A stretch of DNA of 64,000 bases, from the NCBI RefSeq assembly GCF_014201115.1, contig NZ_JACHDO010000001.1, positions 6,076,001-6,140,000 on the forward strand, written 5' to 3'. This document shows, in pieces, positions 17,059 to 25,325 of the stretch. Numbering within the stretch: position 1 is the first letter of the stretch; every line of letters begins with the position of its first letter. The notes below the pieces were generated by a model, which saw only the letters and a list, made by a program, of their open reading frames with translations, did no database searches and had not been told where the DNA came from. A program made the translations under genes and the position numbers. The DNA is from Nocardiopsis metallicus. GTDB taxonomy: Bacteria > Actinomycetota > Actinomycetes > Streptosporangiales > Streptosporangiaceae.

Positions 17059-18137
17059 CGCAGGGCCTTTTCGGGTTGGAGCAGCGGCATGACCCGTTCC
17101 CCGAAGGCCCGGAGGTCGGCGTGGTAGTCCGGGAAGATCAGCATCAGCCCGTCCAGCTCCGCCTCCTCGACCAACTCGCGCACCCGCGCGGCCACCGTTT
17201 CCGGTGAACCCGTGACGAACGGGGTCTGGAACACCTCGTCCGCCGGGCAGTCGGCCGTCAACGACAGCGCCTTCTCCAGGGGTAGGCCCCAGGAACGCTT
17301 CATGTTGACGATGGCCTCGACGTCGGCGCCCCGGCCGAACTCGGCCCTGCGGGCCTGGGCCGCGGCGTCGGTCTCGTCCATCACCACGGTGAGCATCGAG
17401 TAGGTGCGGATGCTCCGCCCCTGCTGCTCGGCCCCCTCCTTCACGCGTCGACTCGCCTCACGCAGTCCGGGAAGGTCCTGGGCGGTGAGGAAGGAACCGT
17501 CGCAGTGGCGGGCCTGGAACCCCAGACCGGCGGGGGAGCGCCCCGCGCCGATCAGGGTGGGCGGAGGGGCCGGGTGCGGTAGCGAACGGCAGTCGTCGAG
17601 CTGGAGGAACTCGCCGTCCATCGTCACCGAGTCCTCGGTCCACAGGCGCCGCAGCGCGGTGGCCCACTCCTCGGTGTACCGGTAGCGGTCGGCGTGGTCC
17701 AGGTCCTGTCGCCAGAGCCCCATCTGCTCGAACTCGCGCGCGTAGGCGCCGACGACGATGTTCATCCCGGCGCGCCCGCCGCTGATCTCCTGGAGCGTGG
17801 TGAACATCTTGGCGGCCAGAGCCGGGTGGAACAGGTTGGTGTGTACGGTCGCCCACACCTTGACGCGTTCGGTGGCCTCGGCGAGCCCCGCCATCATCGT
17901 CATGGACTCCAGGGTGTGTTCCCAGTGCGCGGTGGTTCCGCCGTAGCCGCGCCACTTGCCCATGGACATGACGAAGTCGAAACCGTGGGCCTCGGCGAGG
18001 ACCGCGGCCTCGCGGTTGTACTCGTAGGTCGCCTCCGGGTGCGGAGCGGTCTCGGACACGATCCAGCCGCCGCTGCCGATCGGGAGGAAGATCCCGTACT
18101 CGGTCGCGTCGGCCGGGGTCCCGTATGGTGCTGCCAA
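17055..18137 (-). CDS. LLM-class flavin monooxygenase, RutA-like
   Basis: 360 residues. Bacterial-luciferase fold using reduced FMN and oxygen. The order of conserved blocks follows pyrimidine oxygenase RutA: YGIFLPIGSGGWI, FDFVMSMGKWRGYGG, LESMTMMAGLAEAT, EISGGRAGMNIVVGAY-EFEQMG, and the end FGERVMPLL. RutA opens the uracil ring. Here uracil, another pyrimidine or a different N-heterocycle could be the substrate. TTG at 18137 is chosen because GAGGAG precedes it; the open frame extends 91 codons into low-complexity Arg/Pro-rich sequence. Couples to the hydrolase gene by GTGA overlap. Confidence 0.85.
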   Translation of the reverse strand: MAAPYGTPADATEYGIFLPIGSGGWIVSETAPHPEATYEYNREAAVLAEAHGFDFVMSMGKWRGYGGTTAHWEHTLESMTMMAGLAEATERVKVWATVHTNLFHPALAAKMFTTLQEISGGRAGMNIVVGAYAREFEQMGLWRQDLDHADRYRYTEEWATALRRLWTEDSVTMDGEFLQLDDCRSLPHPAPPPTLIGAGRSPAGLGFQARHCDGSFLTAQDLPGLREASRRVKEGAEQQGRSIRTYSMLTVVMDETDAAAQARRAEFGRGADVEAIVNMKRSWGLPLEKALSLTADCPADEVFQTPFVTGSPETVAARVRELVEEAELDGLMLIFPDYHADLRAFGERVMPLLQPEKALR

Positions 18138-18199
18138 CGTGGGCTCCTCTGTCGTCCCTGTTCGAGTGATTCCTGTCCGGGCGTTCCCCGCCCGGCCGG

Positions 18200-19327
18200 T
18201 CACTCCTCGACGGGCCAGACGACCTCGGTCGCCACGTGGACAGCCTCCAGGTAACGCGGCTCGAAGAGCGGCTCCAGGTCCGGCAGGTTGTCCAGGGCGC
18301 CGTTGTCCAGGAGCGTCTGGCCCTCCTGCTCGGTCATTCCGAGGTCGATGTAGCCGTTGGGCTGGTCGTCCGGGGTGGAGGCGCCGACGAGCTCGCGTTC
18401 GGTGTTCCACACCTTCAGGTTGTGCTCGGTGTCGAACCCGGCCTCGTCCAGGTCAGCGGCGTACTGCACGCACTCCTCGCCGTTCTCCGTGCAGTGCTCG
18501 AAGGCCTTGGCGATGGCGCGCAGGAAGTCCTCGACGACGGTGGGGTGCTCCTCGGCCCACTCCGGGTTGGTGGCCATCACACCGAACGAGCCGACGACCC
18601 CGAAGTCCTCCGGGAGCCATTCGGTGTAGTCCTCGTCCATGGCGTCGAGCTGGTGGGGCTCGTTGGAGCGGAAGCCCGTCAGCGCCTGGACCTGGTCCCG
18701 GGGCAGGATGCTGGGGTCGTAGCCCGCCTCGACCTGCTCGATGGAGTCGACGTCGACGCCGGCGGAGACGAGCATGGCCTCCAGCGGTGCCGGGATCATG
18801 CTCTGGTGGCCGAGGGTCTGTCCCTCCAGCTCCGTGAGGTCCTCGATGCCGGTTCCGGTGAGCAGCGAGGAGATGGGGACGTGGCCGTAGGTGGCGATGC
18901 CGATGACCTCGTGGTCGCGCTCGTTGGCCTGGAGGACCTCGGCCTCGTTGCTGGTGGGGGTGAAGTGGGCGGTGCCCGCCGAGACCAGCTGGGCGTTGCC
19001 CATGACGTCGCCGTTGCCCGGCTGGATCTCCACGTCCAGGCAGAGGGCGTCGAAGAGGTCGAGGCCGTCCGCGGCGATGACCTCCAGCTGGGTGACGGAG
19101 GCCTGGTAGTGGTAGCCGGTGATGTAGGTGATCGTTCCGGCGGCGGCGTTGGTCTCGCAGCGCTCCTCGTCGATGACCGAAGCGGCCCGGGGAGCGTCTC
19201 CCGGGTCATCCGTACCGCAGGCCGAGACGAGGAGACCGGTGGTCAGGAGCGCGGCGATCGGTCTGAGGTGCCGGGGGCGGGGGCGGGGGTGGCTGGGGGC
19301 GGGGGCTGGCATGTGTGTTCCGTTCAT
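18200..19327 (-). CDS. ABC transporter substrate-binding lipoprotein (NMT1/THI5-like)
   Basis: 375 residues. A Pro/Arg-rich N-terminus is followed by the lipoprotein signal IAALLTTGLLVSACG (Cys about residue 37). The mature part resembles NMT1/THI5/SsuA-like binding proteins used for pyrimidine precursors, sulfonates and aromatic amides (VTQLEVIAADGL, LEGQTLGHQSM, PEWAEEHPTVVEDFLRAIAKA). ATG at 19327 overlaps the permease stop (ATGA). Its place between permease and RutA-like gene indicates that it feeds the enzymes. The G-rich opposite strand at 19273-19305 has five runs of five G. Confidence 0.85.
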   Translation of the reverse strand: MNGTHMPAPAPSHPRPRPRHLRPIAALLTTGLLVSACGTDDPGDAPRAASVIDEERCETNAAAGTITYITGYHYQASVTQLEVIAADGLDLFDALCLDVEIQPGNGDVMGNAQLVSAGTAHFTPTSNEAEVLQANERDHEVIGIATYGHVPISSLLTGTGIEDLTELEGQTLGHQSMIPAPLEAMLVSAGVDVDSIEQVEAGYDPSILPRDQVQALTGFRSNEPHQLDAMDEDYTEWLPEDFGVVGSFGVMATNPEWAEEHPTVVEDFLRAIAKAFEHCTENGEECVQYAADLDEAGFDTEHNLKVWNTERELVGASTPDDQPNGYIDLGMTEQEGQTLLDNGALDNLPDLEPLFEPRYLEAVHVATEVVWPVEE

Positions 19328-20313
19328 CGTGAGGGTTCTTGCTGGGAGTCGTGCCAGAACAGCAGTCGGCGTTCGACCGCTGTGACCAGCGCGAGCATCA
19401 GGACACCCATCGCGGCCAGGCAGGTGATGGCCGCGTAGACGTAGTCCAGGCGGGCGGTGGCCGCGGAGTTGCGGATCATCGTCCCCAGGCCGCCGGAGGA
19501 CCCGGCGGCGACGAACTCCGCGACCACGGCACCCACGATGGACAGGGGGAGCACCACCCGGAGGGCGGCGAGGGTGTACGGAAGGCTGCTGGGGATCCGC
19601 AGGCGGAACAGCACTTCCAGGCGGGAGGCGTGCAGGGTCTGGAAGACGTGCAGGACCGGGGAGGGGACCGAGCGCAGGCCGGTGGCCACGTTGATCAGCA
19701 CCGGGAAGAAGGTGATGATCGCGGTGACCACGACCTTCGGGGTCATGCCGAACCCGAAGGCCACCACCAGGGCCGGGGCGATGGCCACGACCGGGGTCAC
19801 GTTGAGGACCACGGCCAGGGGCATGAGCGCCCGCCGGACCAGCGGGATCTCCGACATCAGGAGAGCGAGGACGAAGGCGGTCCCGGCGCCGAAGGCCACA
19901 CCGACGAGGGCGATCCGGAGGGTGGCCCAGGCGTTGCCCAGGAAGAGCAGCGGGTCGCCGACCAGGGTTCGGCCGACCTCGGACAGCGCGGGCAGGATGT
20001 ACGGGTGTTCCTCGGCCACCGCCGACCAGGCGAAGCCGAGGACCACCAGGAGCACGGCGGTGGGCAACCAGACGGCGGGGCGGAGCGGGGAGCGCCGCCG
20101 GGCACCGGAGCGCCGCGGGGCGGTGCGCCCGGCCCCGGCGGACCGGGCCCGGCCGAAGAGGGGCCAGCCGAGGAGGTGCTGGCCGAGGAGGGGCCGCCCG
20201 GAGCGGCTCCGGCCGGGGTGAGCGCCATCGGGGGCGGTGCCGGGGGCGTTCCCGGCCGATGGCTCGGGGGCGGGCCCGTGGGTCGGGGCGGCCGCGTTCG
20301 TCCTCTGCTTCAC
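19324..20313 (-). CDS. ABC transporter permease (SsuC/TauC-like)
   Basis: 329 residues. A long basic, Gly/Pro-rich N-terminal extension (about 75 residues) precedes six membrane segments. The coupling loop is recognisable as PSSLPYTLAALRVVLPLSIVGAVVAEF. Members of the family import taurine, alkanesulfonates, nitrate or thiamine-precursor pyrimidines. GTG start inside the stop of the ATPase gene (GTGA); ends in ATGA with the binding-protein gene. Confidence 0.88.
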   Translation of the reverse strand: MKQRTNAAAPTHGPAPEPSAGNAPGTAPDGAHPGRSRSGRPLLGQHLLGWPLFGRARSAGAGRTAPRRSGARRRSPLRPAVWLPTAVLLVVLGFAWSAVAEEHPYILPALSEVGRTLVGDPLLFLGNAWATLRIALVGVAFGAGTAFVLALLMSEIPLVRRALMPLAVVLNVTPVVAIAPALVVAFGFGMTPKVVVTAIITFFPVLINVATGLRSVPSPVLHVFQTLHASRLEVLFRLRIPSSLPYTLAALRVVLPLSIVGAVVAEFVAAGSSGGLGTMIRNSAATARLDYVYAAITCLAAMGVLMLALVTAVERRLLFWHDSQQEPSR

Positions 20314-21125
20314 CGGACACCCGCCGGGGGGATGAGGTCGTCGGGCGCGGCACCGCTCTCCCAGGCGCTCTGGAGGCAGGTGCGCACGCGCCGCTCCAGG
20401 TCGTTGGTCCGCAATCCGCTCACGACCTCCCGGTCCCTGGGCCGGGGCAGGTCGATGGGCAGGACCTCGTGTACGCGGCCGGGCCGGGCGGACATCACCA
20501 CGACCCGGTCGGAGAGCGTGACCGCCTCGTGCACGGAGTGCGTCACGAACACGACCGTGGTCGCCCGGCTCTGCCACAGGGCCAGGAGCTGGATCTGGAG
20601 CGCTTCCCGGGTGAACTCGTCGAGGGCGGAGAACGGCTCGTCCATGAGCAGTACCTCCGGCCGGAGCCCGAAGGCACGGGCGATCGCCACTCGCTGGCGC
20701 ATGCCCCCGGACAGCTCGTGCGGGTAGCGGTGGGCGGCGTCGTCGAGACCGACCGCGCGGAGGAGTTCGTCGGGGGAGTCCCCGTTTCGCGGTGCCCGCC
20801 GGTTGACCTTCGAGGGCAGGGCCACGTTCTGGCGCACGGTGAGCCAGGGCAGCAGGGCCGGTGTCTGGGGGACCAGGCCCACCGCCTTGCGTCGGCACAG
20901 TTCGCGCGGGCTCTCCCCGAAGAGGGAGACGCTCCCGTCGTCGTGGCCCTCCAGGCCGGCGATCACCCGCAGGAGGGTGGACTTGCCGCAGCCGCTGGGG
21001 CCGATGAGGCTGACGAAGTGGCGGTGCCCGATGTCGAGGTCGATCCCGGACAGGGCGGGCCGTTCGGGGTCGCCGCCCGGATAACGCTTGGTGAGGCCCC
21101 GTATCTCGATGTGATCGTCGGTCAC
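20310..21125 (-). CDS. ABC transporter ATP-binding protein (SsuB/TauB-like)
   Basis: 271 residues. Walker A GPSGCGKST (about 43-51), Q-loop VPQTPALLPWL, signature LSGGMRQRVAIARA, Walker B VLLMDEPFSALDE and switch His in VTHSVHEA are intact. First gene of the operon ATPase - permease - binding protein - RutA-like - RutB-like. GTG start. The 179 bases upstream contain the palindrome TTGAC-CC-GTCAA (21277-21288), a possible regulator or promoter site. Confidence 0.9.
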   Translation of the reverse strand: MTDDHIEIRGLTKRYPGGDPERPALSGIDLDIGHRHFVSLIGPSGCGKSTLLRVIAGLEGHDDGSVSLFGESPRELCRRKAVGLVPQTPALLPWLTVRQNVALPSKVNRRAPRNGDSPDELLRAVGLDDAAHRYPHELSGGMRQRVAIARAFGLRPEVLLMDEPFSALDEFTREALQIQLLALWQSRATTVVFVTHSVHEAVTLSDRVVVMSARPGRVHEVLPIDLPRPRDREVVSGLRTNDLERRVRTCLQSAWESGAAPDDLIPPAGVR

Positions 21126-21304
21126 GTCGGGTCCGTGACCGGAATCGGAGCGTTCGTTTGCGGGGTACGGAATTCCACCGTGCGCCCTCCGTGTGAGCTG
21201 TCCTGGGCAGGGTCGGGCCAGGACGTCGTGGGAGAGCGGGCGGAAGCGGCGAAACGGTCGACGGCCCGCGGGGTCGTTGACCCGTCAAAGCTAGAAGTGA
21301 GGCG

Positions 21305-21754
21305 TCACCGGCCGGTGAACAGTTGATCACGGAGGGGTATCGGGGTGGTGATGTCTCCCTCGGGGGAAACGACGACCACGGCGATGCGAGTGTGCCGTAG
21401 GGCGATCGTGAGCCAGGCGTCGGCGCTGAACAGCCGAGCGGCCTCGGGGCTCACCGCCAGGAGGGGGTGGGCGCTGGGGAAGGTGCTGTCACGCAACCAC
21501 AGCAGTTTGAAGGCGTTCGAGATGATCTTGTTGCGGTGGCTGGACTTGAGCTGTCCCCGTATCCGGGTGCTCTGGACGAGCACGTTGGGCGGGTCGCCGT
21601 CGGCTCCGTCCACGGCGACCCGCGTCCCGTCGGGCAGGGAGAACTCGCGTGGCGCGAGCCGCAGGCCGAGTTGCTCCGCGAGCGCGTCGACCAGATCCGG
21701 GCTGCCGACTCGGGCGGTGCCGTGGGACGGGGAGCCTTTCGCGCAGGGGGTCAT
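21305..21754 (-). CDS. Hypothetical protein
   Basis: 149 residues, no membrane segment or signal. Alternating beta/alpha character with LVDALAEQLGLRLAPREFSLPDGTRVAVDG and a conserved-looking centre RGQLKSSHRNKIISNAFKLLWLRD. The latter is reminiscent of small nuclease-like or restriction-related proteins, but I cannot place it in a family. The last 25 residues (LRHTRIAVVVVSPEGDITTPIPL) form strands. Same strand as, and 180 bases upstream of, the ABC importer operon. Confidence 0.5.
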   Translation of the reverse strand: MTPCAKGSPSHGTARVGSPDLVDALAEQLGLRLAPREFSLPDGTRVAVDGADGDPPNVLVQSTRIRGQLKSSHRNKIISNAFKLLWLRDSTFPSAHPLLAVSPEAARLFSADAWLTIALRHTRIAVVVVSPEGDITTPIPLRDQLFTGR

Positions 21755-21828
21755 GGAGGGACGATATTACACACAGGCCCGACGGGACCGGCCTTGTGCA
21801 GTTGTGCGCGTCACCCCTCCCCGCTCGG

Positions 21829-22659
21829 CTACCGTTCGCCCTGGTCCCAGCGGAAGAGGCGGACGGCCAGGGCGGTGAGGACGGCCGCGGTGCCCAGGAC
21901 GACCAGCACCGAGAGCCAGGTCGGGTGGAGCTGCTCCCAGCCCGGGGTCAGGGAGAGGAAGAGGTCGGCGAGGAAACTGGGCGGAAGGTAGCTGACCGCC
22001 TTCGCCAGGCTGTCCGGGAGCATGCCCATCGGCAGGAACATGAAGGACAGCATGATCGACACCATCTGCACGAACAGGCTCGTGTTCTGGGCGGAGTCGG
22101 TCCCGCCCGCCACCCCGCCGATCAGGTAGCCGGCGGCGCCGAACATCAGCAGGCCCAGCACGGAGACGCCGAACAGGGCCGGGATGTCGGCGGGGGCGAT
22201 GTGGCCCAGGGTTGTGCCTGCCGTGACGAGCACGACCAGCTGGACCGCGACCAGTCCCAGCCGGACCGGCATGTGGGTCAGGAGGAAGCGGGTCCGGCCG
22301 ACCGGGGTGGTGCCCAGCAGCCGGAGGGAACCCTGGGCGCGCAGGGTCGCGAGGGGGCTGGCGGTCGCGGTCAGCGGTGCGCTGGTCATGGTCAGCAGGA
22401 GCAGCATCGGGACGATCATCTGCCCGAAGGTCAACCCGGCACCGGTTTCGGCTTCGGGGATGGTGTGGGCTATGGCGAGGAACAGCGCACCCAGGGCCAG
22501 GGGCAGGATCAGGGCCGGCAGGAAGTTGCGGCGGTCGCGGAGGAACTCGCGGGTGTGTAGCCCCAGGAGTTCGCGGGTGGCGGAGAGCGGGGGCGCGGCG
22601 GCCGTGACCGGGCCCGTGGTGGTGGAGTTCGGCCCCGCGGGGGTGGAACGCGTGTTCAT
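21829..22659 (-). CDS. ABC-2 type multidrug exporter permease
   Basis: 276 residues with six membrane segments in the ABC-2 arrangement. A cytosolic N-terminus is followed by FLPALILPLALGALFLAI, then a large loop and paired helices ending with LSVLVVLGTAAVLTALAVRLFRWD. The ATG overlaps the stop of the ATPase gene (ATGA), so a two-gene exporter is clear. Substrate unknown. Transcribed away from the MFS gene at 23664; the shared promoter region holds two palindromes. Confidence 0.85.
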   Translation of the reverse strand: MNTRSTPAGPNSTTTGPVTAAAPPLSATRELLGLHTREFLRDRRNFLPALILPLALGALFLAIAHTIPEAETGAGLTFGQMIVPMLLLLTMTSAPLTATASPLATLRAQGSLRLLGTTPVGRTRFLLTHMPVRLGLVAVQLVVLVTAGTTLGHIAPADIPALFGVSVLGLLMFGAAGYLIGGVAGGTDSAQNTSLFVQMVSIMLSFMFLPMGMLPDSLAKAVSYLPPSFLADLFLSLTPGWEQLHPTWLSVLVVLGTAAVLTALAVRLFRWDQGER

Positions 22660-23453
22660 CGGGTCTCCTGCGTGGTCTCGGCGTCTGTCTCGGTGTCGGC
22701 GTCGGCGAGGGAACGGCCGGTGAGGTCGCGGAAGACCTGTTCCAGACCGAACCCCAGCCCTCGGTCGGCCTGCTCGGGGGCGTGGCGGGAGACCAGGTCG
22801 GCCGGGGTGCCCAGGGCGGCGAGGCTGCCCCGGTCCAGGAGTGCGACCCGGTCGCACAGCTCGGCGGCCTCCTCCATGGAGTGGGTGGACAGCAGGACGG
22901 TGCCGCCGCCGTCCCGGTGGCCCCGGACCGCCGCCCACAGGTCGAGGCGGGCGTTGGGGTCCATGCCGGTGGACGGTTCGTCGAGGATGAGCAGCTCGGG
23001 CCGGGAGACCAGCGCGGTGCCGACCAGCAGTCGTTGGCGCTGGCCGCCGGAGAGCCGGTGCACGCGCACGTCCCGTGACGCGGTCAGGCCCATGCGTTCC
23101 ACCACCTCCTCGGGGCCGGCGGGGTCCGTGTGGAGCGAGGCCCACAGGCGCAGGGTCTCCATGACGGTCTGGTGCTCGAACAGCGCGGCCTGCTGAGGTT
23201 GGACCGCGACGCGCTCGCGGACCTCGGCGCGCCGACGGACCGGGTCCAGGCCCAGGACCCGGGCGCGGCCCTCGGTGGGGGCGCGCAGCCCGGTGAGGAT
23301 TTCGATGGTGGTGGTCTTGCCCGCGCCGTTGGGGCCGAGAAGGCCCAGGATCTCGCCGTGAGCGGCGGTCAGGTCGATTCCGGCGAGCGCGGTCACCGTG
23401 CCGTACCGCTTGACCAGTCCGGTGGCCTCCAGCGCCGGTGCGTGGTGGCTCAT
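22656..23453 (-). CDS. ABC exporter ATP-binding protein
   Basis: 265 residues. Walker A GPNGAGKTT, Q-loop VAVQPQQAALFE, signature LSGGQRQRLLVGTAL, Walker B LLILDEPSTGMDP and switch His in LSTHSMEEA are intact. The Asp/Thr/Glu-rich C-terminus (ADADTETDAETTQE) is unusual but probably disordered. GGAAGG precedes the ATG. Paired with the ABC-2 permease by stop-start overlap. Confidence 0.9.
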   Translation of the reverse strand: MSHHAPALEATGLVKRYGTVTALAGIDLTAAHGEILGLLGPNGAGKTTTIEILTGLRAPTEGRARVLGLDPVRRRAEVRERVAVQPQQAALFEHQTVMETLRLWASLHTDPAGPEEVVERMGLTASRDVRVHRLSGGQRQRLLVGTALVSRPELLILDEPSTGMDPNARLDLWAAVRGHRDGGGTVLLSTHSMEEAAELCDRVALLDRGSLAALGTPADLVSRHAPEQADRGLGFGLEQVFRDLTGRSLADADTETDAETTQETR

Positions 23454-23497
23454 GTGCTGCCTTCCGTAGGGGATGCTTCTCTTTCAGGGTGGCAATT

Positions 23498-23516
23498 ACT
23501 TTCCAACTTGGCAAGT
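23498..23516. promoter_or_regulatory. 19-bp palindromic operator candidate
   Basis: ACTT-T-CCAA-C-TTGG-C-AAGT: the 16 arm positions are perfectly self-complementary around a central C. It lies 45 bases upstream of the ABC exporter start, between divergent exporter genes, and looks like a TetR- or MarR-type operator. No matching regulator gene is in the immediate vicinity. Confidence 0.6.
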
Positions 23517-23584
23517 GTTTCTCGCGGGGAAAGTGAATCGGCGGGGCGGCTAGGGTGATCCGGGACACGAAGAGGGGGCTCGGG

Positions 23585-23614
23585 GTTGAGCTCAACATTG
23601 GTTGAGGTCCTAAC
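23585..23614. promoter_or_regulatory. Tandem palindromes before the MFS gene
   Basis: GTTGAGCTCAAC (23585-23596) is a perfect 12-bp palindrome. Four bases later GTTGAGGTCCTAAC (23601-23614) repeats the same left half with a degenerate right half. Both end 50 bases before the MFS start codon, where a repressor or MarR-type regulator could act. Confidence 0.5.
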
Positions 23615-23663
23615 GTCGGGCAGACCGCATCGAACCTGGAGATCGAACCTGGTGGAGGACGCC

Positions 23664-25304
23664 GTGACTTCCCAAGCCCCCCAACGCGCGACCTGGCGGG
23701 CGTGGCTGGCCCTCGCCGTCATGACACTTCCCCTGGTCATGGCGGCCACGGACATGACCGTGCTGTTCATGGCCCTGCCCGCGATCGCCGCCGACCTCGC
23801 GCCGGGCAGCACCCAGATGCTGTGGATCCTGCACGTGGGGGAGTTCCTCGCGGTCAGCCTGGTCCTCACCATGGGCTGGCTGGGCTCCAAGATCGGACGC
23901 CGCCGCCTGCTCATGACCGGGGTGGCCGTCTACGGGACCGCCTCCCTGGTCGCGGCCTTCGCGCCCACCCCGGAGGTCCTGATCGCGATGCGGGCCCTGA
24001 TGGGCATGGCCGCGGCCACGATGACGCCGAGCATCCTCGGTATGCTCCGCGTGGCCTTCACCGACGCCCGCCAGTTCTCCGTGGCGGTCGCGGTGGTCAT
24101 GAGCTCCTTCTCCGCCGGGATGGCCCTGGGACCGCCGCTGGGCGGGATCGTCCTCGAACACTTCTCGTGGGGCGCGGTCTTCCTGATCAACGTCCCGGTC
24201 GCCGTGCTCCTGCTGGTCAGCGCGCCGCTGCTGCCCGGCCACCGGGAGCGGGTCGAGGGGAGCGTGGACCTGCTGAGCGTCCTGCTGTCCATGGGGGCGA
24301 TCATCAGCGTGATCTTCGGGCTCCAGGAGATCGCCGACCGGAGCGCCTCGGGCGCGGAGGGCCCCGTGTGGCCCTACCTGATCCCGGTGGCGGTCGGCCT
24401 GGTGCTCGGAACACTGTTCGTCCGCAGGCAGCTGCGCCTGCCCGAACCCCTCATGGACATGCGGCTGTTCGCCGTCCCCGCCTTCGCCGTCTCGCTCGGC
24501 GCCATGCTGTTGATGCTCCTGGCCTACGGCGGCGCGGACATGCTGCTGGTGCAGTACTTCCAGAGCTCGCTCGGGCTCTCACCCGCCGAGACCGGTCTGC
24601 TGATGGTCGTCCCGGCGCTCGCCTCGATCGTCGGCGGGATGGCCTCGCCCCTGCTGATCCGCTGGATGCGCCCCTCCGCGGCCATGGGCGGCGGTCTGCT
24701 CGTGGCCTCCGCAGCCGGAGGAGCCTTCGCGCTCCTGGCAGGACAGGTCGGCGCTCCCGTCCTGATCGGCCTGGCCACGGTGATGGCCACGGCCCTGGGC
24801 CCGCTCTTCACCCTCGCGATCAACCTCATCGTGGTCAGCGCCCCGGTCCGCAAGGCGGGGTCGGCGGCGGCGATGGGCGATGTCGCGGGCGGCTTCGGAG
24901 CCGCGCTCAGCATGGCCTTCCTGGGCAGCATGGCCGCGATCGTCTACCGGCGGGGCCTGGGCGGCGCCGGGCTCGACGACCTGCCCGGACCGCTCCGGGA
25001 GGAGGCCGGGGAGAGCGTCGGCGGGGCCATGGGCGTGGCCGAACAACTCCCGGCCGAGGAGGCGGGGCAGCTGCTGGACGCGGCCTTCGGCGCCTTCACC
25101 ACGGCGGTGCAGTTCGGCTACGGCTTCGGTGCGCTCGTCCTGGCCCCGGTGGGCGTGGCGGTGCTGTGGCTGCTGCGCCACACCCGCCTGGACGCCACCG
25201 AGGAGACCGGTGCGGGCGGTGCCGAGACCGGGGCCGAGGACGACGAGGGCGGCAGCGGAGAGGGCGCGGTGGCTCGGGAGAAGGCCCCGGCGGCCACCGA
25301 CTGA
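23664..25304 (+). CDS. MFS drug:proton antiporter, DHA2 (QacA/SmvA-like) family
   Basis: 546 residues with 14 membrane segments. Motif D1-like MTVLFMALPAIAADL at the first helix and motif A GWLGSKIGRRRLLM after helix 2 mark the DHA2 family. Conserved motif C appears as SSFSAGMALGPPLGG. The acidic Glu/Asp/Gly-rich C-terminal tail is cytosolic. GTG at 23664 is chosen since GGTGGAGG lies just upstream; the open frame begins 26 codons earlier. Likely exports cationic drugs or dyes. Confidence 0.9.
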   Translation: MTSQAPQRATWRAWLALAVMTLPLVMAATDMTVLFMALPAIAADLAPGSTQMLWILHVGEFLAVSLVLTMGWLGSKIGRRRLLMTGVAVYGTASLVAAFAPTPEVLIAMRALMGMAAATMTPSILGMLRVAFTDARQFSVAVAVVMSSFSAGMALGPPLGGIVLEHFSWGAVFLINVPVAVLLLVSAPLLPGHRERVEGSVDLLSVLLSMGAIISVIFGLQEIADRSASGAEGPVWPYLIPVAVGLVLGTLFVRRQLRLPEPLMDMRLFAVPAFAVSLGAMLLMLLAYGGADMLLVQYFQSSLGLSPAETGLLMVVPALASIVGGMASPLLIRWMRPSAAMGGGLLVASAAGGAFALLAGQVGAPVLIGLATVMATALGPLFTLAINLIVVSAPVRKAGSAAAMGDVAGGFGAALSMAFLGSMAAIVYRRGLGGAGLDDLPGPLREEAGESVGGAMGVAEQLPAEEAGQLLDAAFGAFTTAVQFGYGFGALVLAPVGVAVLWLLRHTRLDATEETGAGGAETGAEDDEGGSGEGAVAREKAPAATD

Positions 25305-25325
25305 CACCCCCCGGAGCTTCCGAGG

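Noticed and set aside
19273..19305. Separate regulatory element in the G-rich tract
   Set aside because: It lies within codons of the proline/arginine-rich signal peptide, so codon bias explains most of it; kept only as a note on a possible G4.
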